In this document: positions 23,701 through 35,700 of the stretch, piece by piece
Layout: each line of letters starts with the position of its first letter
Position numbering within the stretch: the stretch's first letter is position 1
Assembly (NCBI GenBank): GCA_905147135.1
Contig: LR990044.1
Coordinates: 15,938,122 to 16,002,121 of the forward strand
DNA: 64,000 bases
Reading direction: 5' to 3'
Origin: Blastobasis lacticolella
Lineage: Eukaryota > Arthropoda > Insecta > Lepidoptera > Blastobasidae
The notes under the pieces: generated by a model
Databases searched by the model: none
The model's input: only the letters and a program-made list of their open reading frames with translations
What the model was told of the DNA's origin: nothing
Position numbers and translations under genes: made by a program

Positions 23701-26700
23701 ATATCTACACTATTCCCCGAGAAATAACAGTCAAAACAGAGTATTATGACCAGATGCAGCGCGGATTTTGAAACCATCGATATATTATAGGGAAGAAAGT
23801 TGTCAATAGAATAGATAAATTTAAATACCTGAGATCCGCGCTGCACAAGTCTGGAGATAACCGCTACGATATCAAGTTCCGAATCTCTGTAGCTTGGGCC
23901 AAATGACGGGAAATCATAAGAGCTACCTGTGGCTAGTGACCCTAAAACTCTATAAAGCTGGCATAATACTCGTATAGATTTTAAACAAAAAACTAAACTA
24001 GTCTTAATCATTTAGATGCAACAAGGCAATGTACGCCAACCGAATCTCGTACTGGATTGACGGGAAAGGACCTTCAATGACCTTGGATGTCGCATGTGCA
24101 AGTTCCGCTGCCTGTATAGAACATGCCTACAGGAGTATCATGACTGGCCAATGTGATGCTGCCATCGTGGGCGGCTGTAACTTGTGCATGCACCCTTGCG
24201 CTTCTTTGAACATGAACAGGTAAACAAAACATCCTATTTTGCTATGCCTCATCATAAGCAATCCATATCAGTTAGCGCTAATAGTCTTGATACATTCATA
24301 TTTCTTGGCGAGTTTTTTCATATATCTCCAACCCGCCTGCCAGACGGTACACGCATTGGAGATCGCAGTATTTATAAATCGCACAATCGCGGTGACTATG
24401 CGAACTCAGCGAGTACGTGTTTGTACTGCCCGGTTTGTAAGCGGTGACGTATTAACGGGCAATTAATGAAATCATTATATTATTATTATGTTGTACTATT
24501 ATTTTTGTATTATGAATTAAACAAAATATTCCATAAGTATACAATAACATTTACTGTACGATAAACGGTAACGTTGAAATTATTAAGACAGTCTTTCAAT
24601 TTTAAAATGGGCTTAACATACCTTCCACTCAATCTCATAATAACTGCAATACGTTTTATAATTCCACAGGCATGGCTTTCTTTGTATGGATGGAAAGACA
24701 AAAGTGTTCGACAAAAACGGTGATGGTTACGTCAGAGCTGATGCGATCAACGTGCTATTTTTACAGAAGGCCAAAGATGCAAAACGGTAATACAGTCCTA
24801 TCTCTAATAACTATAGCGTATAAGTTTATAATATACTCGTATAAGTACTTATATATACGTAATTATTACCTAGCATAACCAGTACCTATGTAGTATTGTG
24901 AGTAGAAAATAATAAAAAAGTAGATCAAGGTAACGAACACAGTATTATTCTACTATAAGTGTAAAGTAACATATGTTGTAAACCTATGTTCTCGTTAAGT
25001 TACATCCCTTTATGTGGAAAAAATATTGAGTCCCACTTGACTGTAATTAAATGTGGTATTTCTATTACTCTTGTAGCATTTACGCCGAGGTGTATCATGC
25101 AAAAATGCAATATTCTTCTGAGCCAACTAAAAACTGGACACCAACTCGTGAATCGAGAGATATTGAAAAATTTCTTGAAGAGTTCTATAAGGAAATAAAT
25201 TTATCACCTTCTCAAGTTGAATATGTAGAGGCGAATGGAGCTGGTATGTTTTAAATATGTACATATTCACACACAAAACATTCAAACATATTTATTCCTT
25301 GACCGCAACAGAGGTGACGTTTTATGTAGCAACACCGGGTGTAGTATTCTGTGACAGAATTCGAATTCGCCAACAACGAGGCATGGATAAGAAGGAACGT
25401 GACGGAAAAAGAACCTAACATGTCCCGATTGTAAAATTATGGAATTATGATTCTTGTCGAATATGTCATCATTTGACGTAGTAGACATTGAAATCCAGGG
25501 TAACAGTATAAACGGACTAATTTTAAATGGTGTACAATAACGAAGGCGGCTTATTAAGGTTATAGACTACTCTATAGCGTCGAGTTATATTTCCTCTATA
25601 TAGTTTATAGTAAAAGAAATTAGTATGCTAATAATAAGTAAAAGAAGTCATGGTACCAATATATAAAGCTTTGATTTTTTGACGACGAATTATGATATCG
25701 ATTTAAACCTATGGACTAAGTTGAAATCTTTTACATAAAAAAATTAAATTGCATTATTTTTAGCAATCGCCGAGGCTGACGGCAATGAACTCGAAGCAAT
25801 CGGCAGAGTATTTGGAAAAGCAGCACCAATAAAAGTCGGCAGCGTCAAATCAATAATGGGACATAGCGAACCAGCTTCTGGAACAAGTGCTGCAACTAAG
25901 GTACGTGGGACACAAGTATTACGTATCTCATTAATAAAACAACTGTAATTAATATATTTACTGTCTTATCTCTAACGTGCATAACTGAGCCAGAGAGTGT
26001 TTTGTGCCTTCGTAGATCTGGAGAAGGCTTACGGTTGAGTGGAGAGGGGTGTGCCATGGAATGTGCTGTCCAAATTCGGATTGAAGGGCCTCCTTAAATT
26101 TGCACTACAATCACTATATGAGGATTCTAATGCAAGTGTTAGGATCAATAGCAGCCACCCAGACTGGTTTGGCATCTCTAAAGGTGTCAGACAAAGATGT
26201 GTGGCGTCACCACGACTCTTCAATTAGATTATGAATATTTGTCTTCTAACCGGGATTGACCGCTCGGATGATGATGATGATGATGATAAGTTGTCTTAAT
26301 GAACTGCAAGAGAGTGATTGTGAACTGCGAATGGAAATGTCCAACATTAAATGCCTTTTGTAGGTACGCCGATGATCAAGTATTACCTGCATCATCGGAA
26401 AGCGAACTGCAAATGATGTTGGATATTATGAGTAAATCGTTCGAAAGGAAAGGCATGAAAATAATCGCTCAGAACATAGAAGAAATGGTGTTTAAAAGAG
26501 AAGAGGACATGAGAGTCACTTAGATTGAAATAAAAGGGAAGAGTATTGAGCAAGTGAAAGAGTTCGTGTATCTGGGAAGTTATTTAAAGTCATTATTTAT
26601 CACATTGCCCGGTCATTATGAATACTGCTACGTAGCTGTTGGGCAAACTGATAATTAAGATATTTATTAGGCAACAAATTGACCTGTCATCATCGATCGC

Positions 26701-29700
26701 CAATGTACAGTCAGTTAGCACGAATCAGCACAATTAAAGCCACCCAACGCGGATCCAGTTTTCAAGATAAGCGTTAGTTTTCAGTTGTCACATGACATAG
26801 TCGAGCTCTGTAATTATTTTTGAATATTTAATATGTTGGTTTGTTTGAATCCTGGCTCAAAAGAACTGGTGTAAACACATTAAATGTAACGCAAACTAGT
26901 GAATGAACGAGCTCACAATGTTTGGAGAGGCGTACCTCGATTTATAAAATGTAGCGAAAAATATCAAAATTATTCGGATTTTTTTCTCAAAAGACCTGAG
27001 CGAGCGTAGCGAGCTCGGATAATTTGATACATTGGCTCTTAAAATCCGGGTTGATTATGCGGACAGCATTAATGTATAATGAAATAAGCGAGCGCAGCGA
27101 GCTCGAAATTTTTTAAATTCTCGCTCAACCGAGCTGGAATGAAAATAATAAAAGAACTAATAAATGAGCGAGCTCAGCGAGCTTGGAATTTAATACAGCG
27201 ATTACATAATCAAATCTTCATTTATTAAATTATAAAAGGACAACAAATGAAATAATAAAATTTAAAAGACAAAATGTTTTATTTAGCAAAGTTCCAATTG
27301 TATGTTTTTTCAAATGGACGACTGACCAAAAGTTGCTAGATGTTTTAAAGTACCAAATCATCCCTAATCAAATAATATAATTACAAATTATTTCCTCAAC
27401 AGTATTTTATTTCCCTTCCCTAGTCTAATGGTTAGAGAGTACCTATGTTTTATGATCCAGAAGTCGCCGGTTGTAAATCTAGATCAGTAATTCTTAATTT
27501 ATTTGTCACAAAATCGAATCTTTCAAAAATTACATTAACATTAACATTAACAGGCGTTATTCGCTAATTAATTGATTAAACTTCTCTTGAACTTTATAAT
27601 ATTTAACAATTTGATTAATATTGTAATAGAAAAGTAATTTAAACGTTGGCATGCCAGACTTTGGTCAGTAGAACTATAGATCAAACGACTTTTTGAAAGT
27701 GATCAAAGTCTTTTTAAAATATGCTCAATAATGTTTTGATTTTCTAATATGTAACCGACGCACACACGGCGACGGCACAGGTAGTGTAATTATATCAAAA
27801 AATTTGCCAGCGAGGCCTGAAATTCGAAATTTTTCGAATTTTGTCTCAAAGAGTGAGCCTCAGGTGAACATAATAAAAGTAATAAATTAATTAAGGAGCG
27901 AGCTCGGAGTTTGACTTAAAAACTCACACTACACTCGTTTAAGCGATAAAAATATTGTGTTGTTATCTACTGACTACCATGCATGATCCAAAACTTGATC
28001 CTGAATCAGTCATTTCTGCGCCTGGGCCAGGCACGGATCCAGGATTTGGTTTAGGGGGAAGAAGAGTCAAAATTATAAGTAATCAAGAGCGAGCACTATG
28101 AGTTAAAAAAATTGCCTAGTTAGTGGGGTGATCAATAATCGAATAAGCAAGCAGAGCGAGCTCGGAAATTTAGGGTTTTAAAACCTAGGGAAGAACAACG
28201 AATGTATGAGCGAGTGAAGTAAGCTTGAAATTTGTGACTTTTTGGGTTATAACAGCCTGAGGTGATTAATGAAGCGAGGGAGCGAGCTTGCAATTTTAGA
28301 CACATTTGGTCTTAACAGGGTGATCCTCACAATAGTAATTTAAGGAAATCAATGAACGAGTGACCACAACGAGCTATGTCTGTATGAGCTAATCATATGT
28401 ATAATGAAACACAATATATTATTACTGTGCCCAACCAGTGTCGGACATTATTAATTATGAATCAATTTAATTATTTCAAAAGTTTTTGAAATAATTAGGT
28501 AATATAAATCACATTGTCCTTAACATTTACATGGTTAACGCAGTGAACTTCCCCAGTTAACCGTGTGATGGGAAGAAACATTTTGAAGCAATTGTGATTA
28601 AATGCGAGGCAAGAGAGATCATTATCAGGACAGCAAAGTGGCAGTGTATAGTGTCTGCTTACCCCACCTGTGTGACAGATGTCAGCTTTATATATGTATG
28701 TATGTGTATATTTAATCCTAGATTAGAACAAATTACAACGTTTTCATTGTGTTCAACAGCTGTGTTTAGCGTATCACAAGGGCTCCTTACCAGGAAATCT
28801 CCATTACAACGAGCCTCAAAATGACATTCCTTCCGTCAAAGAAGGCAGAGTACAAGTGCTGCTGGATAACGAGCAATTCAACAGAAGCTTTTCTGCCTTA
28901 AACTGTTTCTCATATGGTGGCGTTAACATTCATATTCTTCTAAAGGGTCATTATAAACAGAAGGTACGTATTCGGATTTGATTCAGAAATGTGCTATATC
29001 TGACAAATTAAACTAATGGAGATTCAATAACGGCAACAAACTATAACGAGATTATATGCAATTTAGTTAGCTACTTTTTGTTGTAGGATCCAGAACAATA
29101 CAAAAGCAGTATTCCACATTTGGTTTTAATCTCTGGAAGATCAGATCAATGCGTGGAATATATTCTTAATGTACTAACTGAGAACCCTGTCGATCCGGAG
29201 CAAATCAGTCTTATGCATAATATACATCAATATGACATCCCTGGACACATGTGTCGTGGTTACACCATACTGGGTGAGATATAGAGGATATCATTAAATA
29301 GGATTATAGTTAATAAAAGAGTCATCATTGTCCTAGCGGCCAATCCCGGGTGCTGCCCGGGCGAGCGTAGAAAAAGAAAAAAGCATTCTCTTAGACGCGA
29401 CACGAATCGAACAGTAAATAATAAAGTCAATAATTAAACCGGTCGTGAAACGTAGCATTATACGCTTTGATCGTAGTCTGTTTCACAATTACCAGTTTTG
29501 ACATGGTACACTGTCCTCAAATTTTTTTAATGTTTTAAAAATGTATTTTAATAATTGTTTGCTATCTTAGGAACCAATGAAAACAACGAGACCGTTAGTT
29601 TGTCAAAGAAAACAAGTTACTTCGACCTCATAAATAGGCCTATTTGGTTCGTGTACAGTGGAATGGGATCGCAATGGGCTGGCATGGGCGCGGATCTCAT

Positions 29701-32700
29701 GCGCATCCCTATATTTGCATCAGCTATACAAAGGTTTGTGTTTAAAGATTAGTAATACGGTATTAAAAGTAAATGTACTCTCGATATTCTACCATTCATG
29801 CCGATACTGAAGGGATTTCTTCTATCGGGGCTGAATATTAGAGGGCATATTAGAGATGATGCCTTTAATTTCTTTATATTATACGGTTATATTGTTTGGT
29901 TTTAAATCAATAAATTTTTTAATTTTATGTTTTGTAGATGTCACAAAGTACTTGAACCAAAAGGTTTGGATATTGTCAAAATATTGACGGACCCCGATAA
30001 AACAATTTACAACAATATTCTCAACTCATTCGTTGGCATTGCTGCAGTGCAGATTGGCTTGACTGATATACTTAATGCGCTAGGAATTGTTCCTGATAAC
30101 ATTATTGGTAAGATGCTTCTCAAACGAGACAACACTAGGAATAAGTTGGTAAAATTCTTATTATCGTGTTAGCATAATCAAGAAAATAAAAACAAAACGG
30201 CCAAGACGTATCGGACCTAGTCTAAGACCTGTGCAGTGTAGGATTCCGTAGTTGCCTGTCAATAGATATGCTTAAAAGAGGGATTTTGGTTACTATAAAC
30301 TCATTACAAAGTTACATATACACCTTGTTCCGTTACAACTTGTATTAAATCCAGCTACACTTTATAAGTTGACAAACTATTTTTTTGTGATGTAGCTATA
30401 AATTTACCGTTTTCGGATTTTTTCTTTCATGCTATTTGCTTCTTGTCAATTCTTATGGTTCTTGTTCAACGGGAAGTACCCTATAGGTTTTGATCCCCTT
30501 ACGAGCGTCAAAATGTGCATCATAATCGCAGCATAAACGGCCGTATCTTCTGATAACGTTGACTTAGAAGTGTGATTTTTTCTTTGTTCCAAGGAATTGT
30601 AGGTTGTTGTGTATGTATTTGGTATTAATTTCAGTTTGGTACCTTTACACATTACCGAGAAAAAGGGTCTTGACAGACGGACAGATAGACAGACTGACGG
30701 ACAACAAAGTCATCGCATAAGGGCTCCGTATTTCTCTTTTGAGGTACAGAACTCTAAAAATGAAAATATTTATAATGGTAAAAGTATTAAAACGTCCACA
30801 ATCTAGTTATTTAAGGTGTAACCATGAGTTACGATAATACAAAACTGCAAGATTATTATTTGGGAAATCTGTAATCTATTCCTTAAGGAAACCCCACAAT
30901 TAATGTTGGGGTGTCCTTTATCAAAATTGCTTTAGTATCGTCAATGACAGGCCTTATAACGTTAGTGTGGAGCAAATTGAACAATGTGGTCTCTGTCACA
31001 AGAGCAAGCAGTCTATGAAATGAAATATTTCTTCAATAGTCAAGTGTGATTCTTACGTTACTAGGACATAGCGTCGGAGAGTTGGGCTGCGCGTACGCTG
31101 ATGGTTGCTTCACTGCTGAAGAAATGATTTTAGCTGCATACAGTCGAGGTCTGGTGTCAATACAAACGCCATTTATTCGAGGTTCAATGGCTGCTGTTGG
31201 GTTAGGATACAATGAGGTAATCTTACTAAAACTATAATCCATAACATTTAAATTACACATAACTACAGTAAAAGTTACCTGCACTTAAATATATGTTTGT
31301 TGTAGGTCTTAGGTTTATGTCCACCAGAAATCGAAGTTGCGTGTCACAACAGCTCCACATCTTCTACAATATCTGGGCCTGCAGATATTATGAAGACATT
31401 TGTAGCTGAACTAACGAAGAAGGGCATATTTGCTAAAGAAGTTGCGAGTTCCAATATAGCCTATCATTCAAGATATATTGCTGATGCCGGTAAGTATTTG
31501 TTAAGATTTAGTTTCACATGGACACAATTCCAATGGGACGCACTTTCAAAGGGACACATTTACAAAGAGACACCCACAGAGTACCACAGACACACATTCG
31601 CTGTTATTATATACCTAACCTGTATTGCATACATAGTGCAAGGTCTAAAAATATTTAGAGTTATGTTTTATAGGCTTTAACTAGTGTTATGTAGATTGAA
31701 TAGCAGTTGCTTTAAAGTTTTTTTACCTGATCTCTTAACAAATTAAAACTCTCAAGGCCGGATCGATTACCATAAATTTGAAATCGACGAAAAAAAATTG
31801 TTCCTCTCTAATAGTTTTTTTCAGTTCCATTCAGGATAGAAATCATTTTCATTATTTACCTCGGTACATTTTTATCCCTAAAAGCATAGTGAACCTCATA
31901 AAAATCATCTACTCCATCTTCAAGATGCCGTGACGATATCTCATGGTGCAAGTCCAAGTTCTTTAGCTCCGAATTAATACCCTGGTAATCGCCTTGTTCA
32001 TACAAAAAAATTTGACGCAGCTTACTTGCTAACGGAATTGGGAGCGTATAAATCAATCGCGCTCCATGTACCAATGACTGTTTTCTGACTTACGTACATT
32101 AGTTAAATACTAACCTATGATCTTACGGTGAGGGAAACCATCGTGATGAAACCAGTACATTCAGGCGACTGGATGTGTAACCATGATCCAATCTGGTCAG
32201 GTTCCCCTGCTAGCAGGGTCATAGAGGTCAGATGGCAGTCGCTCCACTGTAATTACCTGACCTGCCAAATCCTGGATCATGGTCAAGGCGGACCGCAGAC
32301 CCTCGTGCGTGAGAGCACAACCGGGACATTAACGCCAAGATGATTATTTTTTTTACTTGGTAACGAAATCAGTTTTGCGATCCGTAAACACAAGTTTTGC
32401 TAATGCACCATGGTGGGGGTCAATTAGTACCAGATAGTCGTTGCTGCTGTCATAAACTGGAACATACTCATTCGTGGTGACTGAAAATCCAAAAGTAGTA
32501 ATGTGGGTCATGCCCATAGCCTAAATAGGACCACTTAATACCGCTTAGTCACCTACAATGAAGTATTCATCTTCAGAACTTTTCATAATAATGATAATTT
32601 AAATTATATAAAAAAACAGTGTGAACTGTTCCGAAACGAAAACCTACAATTTTGTTCGCATGAATAAACCGCACAAACGTGTAAATTAATAGAGTTGTTG

Positions 32701-35700
32701 ATAATTATTGTGATCCAACTGTCCTCAGCGCTCGAATGGTAAGTAGGTTGCGAAACTATATTTAGGTACTTACACATTGCAATGCAAACACCGCCACTCA
32801 ATGTTTGCCGCGTACGAGCATATTCCCGATAGTAACGTCAAATGGCGTAACGATTATCCACCAATTCCAACTGAAGCAAACGGGGTGTGAGCAATAGAAC
32901 ATCATTTTTGCGAGTGAGCGGGGTAGCAAGCGGTGGTGAGTAGGCAAATACGAGTAGTTAGAGAGCGCTTAGGGTGCGCATGCGCACCAAAAAGTGAAGC
33001 GAGCGTGATTAAACCGGATTATAAACATTTACGGAAAATTAATGAATAAAGATTCAAATTAAAATTAAAAAGATGCATGTGTAATTTTGTTTAAATCACC
33101 ATCCTTAGATATAATAAACACAGGAGACGTTTTGTCCTCCCAAACTTTCGTTTTTGTCAAAAACACTTCGACTCGGGCGTAAGGTGATGATTAATGTAAA
33201 TGCGTTTGTTCTCTGGATAACCGATATCCTCTTGTGTGATAAACTTTTTTCTCGTGCAGCAGCGAAGAAATCTTCCTTTACATAACGAATCAGAAAATTC
33301 TCCATAATAAGTTATGGGTAACATATACAGACTAAATGTTTTCTGCGAAACTGAACACTGTCAAAGCGCCGCCGGTTTAGTGGCAGTGTACTTGCAATTC
33401 TTGCAGTTTCCAGGAATTGGATGGGTTAATATGAAAAAAAATTAAAAGTTAATATTATCAATCAATATTAATTCTTCATTTCAGGACCCGGGCTCTTAAA
33501 ATATCTGAATGAGGTGATAACTAATCCCAAACCCCGAAGTGAAAAATGGGTTTCAACGTCAGTTCCTAAAGGCAAATGGAATGAAGAAAGTGCAAAATAT
33601 TCCTCTGCAGAATACCATACCAACAATCTGCTTGTAAATACCTATTGACTACTCCACTTGATGAACATGTTTTCTTTTGATCCTAATTCTTGAACTAAAC
33701 TTCCTTACTCTTATACCATTTTCAGAATCCTGTGCTCTTTGAAGAAACATCTGCTCTCATACCTGAAAATGCATTGTTGATTGAAATTGCACCACACGGG
33801 CTCCTGCAAGCGATACTGAAACGTTCTCATGAGTCTTGCGTCAACATTCCATTAACCAGACGAGCTCACGACAAACCGTCGCAGTTTCTACTCGAAGCCA
33901 TTGGACAGTAAGTTTAAAAAAGTGATGATATGCATATATGTGCAATTAACACATTTTTGATACATATTGATAAATTATTGCATTTAAAAAGTAATAATTT
34001 TAAATATTTGAAACCCTTTAACATATCATCTTGGTTAAAGCGCTCACTATTTTTTAAGTTGGATTTTACTATCTACATTTGGTGATGAATTATTTTGATT
34101 TTTAGACTTTATCAAGAAGGATTGAATTTGAAAGTTGATGCTTTGTACCCTCAAGTACAATATCCTGTATCTACTGAAACTCCATTTTTATCCCATTTAG
34201 TACGATGGGAACATAGTGAAGATTGGTAAGTTTACAGGTCAAACATATATTAATATTCGTTTTCTGATATGGTTTAATATGACAATTAAAAAATTCCAAA
34301 GTTGCCATGGCTAAGTTGCAGCATATTTTTAAAGTCACTAGGAAATGTATGTATTTCCTAGGTTCTGTACATAATTCTAAAATGGGAGCTGGAAATGTTT
34401 TGTTTTGAGGTTATGTCAGGTTTATTTTCCTAGAAATAATAACAGATTACATACATTTACGGTGACATACGCACTAAATACCGACCCTTCCTTACCTAAA
34501 CACCTTTTTTATTTTTAGGGCCATAGCCATATATAACACGACCGTTAGAGTAACCTCTCCAATACGTCATTACGTATTATCAACGTATGACGACGAGTTT
34601 AGATATCTCAAGGAGTATAAACGACAAGGAAAAATTGAATTTCCCGAAGCAGCACACTTAGTTTTGGTCTGGGAAACCTTTGCTATGTTTAGAGGCAATG
34701 ATTACAAAAAAATGTCCATTACATTTGAAAATGTGCAGTTCCATTCTAATGCAAATGTAGATACCGAAGAATCGTTATACCTAGACATTATGATCCAAAA
34801 AGGAAGTAACTTATTTGAGGCAAGTGCAATATTACAATTTTTATCGCACGAACGACATTTCTTACGCTAAAACTCATAAAATTGTGTAATAATTTTTTCT
34901 TTTAGGTATGCCATCTGGGCAACAGGATTGTAAGCGGCTCCATCCAGGAAAAGAAAGGAAAGGAACGTATAGTTAAATTGACCGAAATTAAAGACACAAT
35001 GCAAACTATATCCGCTAAAGATGTGTACAAAATTATGCGATCGAAAGGACATTCATACTCGTAAGCTGCACAATTAATCCATACATCTCACTGATAAGTT
35101 GTGTTACATTGAAATGTGTTCCGTATTGTAGTACCACTTAATCTTTTTATTGGCTATAGTTGTAGCAAAAAATGCAAACGTCATCATCATCCTTCTGTAG
35201 CGGTCAATCCCAGCTTCTGCCTGGGTCCCTACTTCCCCAGGTTCTCGGCAACCGCGTGTCGTAAGCCGTTGGCTCTCATCTCCAACTCGGCGAAATCAAT
35301 CCATCGCTTCTTCAGCCAAAGAGTAAACATTCATATTCAACATTTCTAATCAAGGTTCTTAAAATAAACTTCAGGTATTGGTATCAACATCCTGGCAAGA
35401 TTCGAAGAGTCTCCGATCTGCCAGATTTGGATTAAATGTTTCATATTCGTTAGGTCGAAACCATCTTACCAATCCGGTTATTTTCTACTATCAATAAAAT
35501 TATCGTTTTTTTTCTAGTGAGGATTTTCAATCCATTATTTCAACAAACAACGAGAGAAACTTCGCTAAAGTTGTGTGGAATAACGATTGGGTAAAACTTA
35601 TTGACTCTCTCATTCAATTAAATATATTTGAAAGAGATAGCGATGGATGCTCTACACCCATGATTATCAAAAGAATTACTATAGATGTTGAACAGCATAT

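Larger units (their letters stand above)
11770..28963 (+). other. Copy 2 exons 1-8: ketosynthase (KS) domain, residues 1-432
   Basis: In active FAS the KS condenses acyl and malonyl groups using a Cys-His-His triad. Here the N-terminal VISGISGVFP opening is standard and the Cys is present at about residue 183, in DVACASS instead of the usual DTACSSS. The second His (about 352) is kept in IMGHSEPASG. The first His, normally in EAHGTG, is replaced by Asn316 (EANGAG, codon 25234-25236), and the following TKxGDP loop is also lost (IAEADGNE). Spacing between the three positions agrees with the family, so the alignment is secure. The His-to-Asn change is expected to impair decarboxylative condensation. 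The C-terminal CFSYGGVNIHILL block corresponds to the usual SFGFGGxNxHxLL. Confidence 0.92.
29087..33907 (+). other. Copy 2 exons 9-15: linker and malonyl/acetyl transferase (MAT), residues 433-828
   Basis: The MAT loads acetyl and malonyl groups from CoA onto the ACP. The domain opens with PIWFVYSGMGSQWAGMG. The nucleophile Ser608 lies in GHSVGE (31070-31072), the substrate-binding Arg633 in AAYSRG and the catalytic His710 in IAYHS. The spacings of 25 and 102 residues equal those I recall for vertebrate FAS (Ser581, Arg606, His683). The C-terminal IEIAPHGLLQAILKR matches the family. Nothing needed for acyl transfer appears to be missing, in contrast to the KS, DH and KR domains of the same chain. 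Confidence 0.92.

Noticed and set aside
35374..35436. Possible small exon after a TTCAG acceptor in FAS intron 18
   Set aside because: The frame ends in a stop (LPDLD then TAA), has no donor, and exons 18 and 19 join in phase without it.
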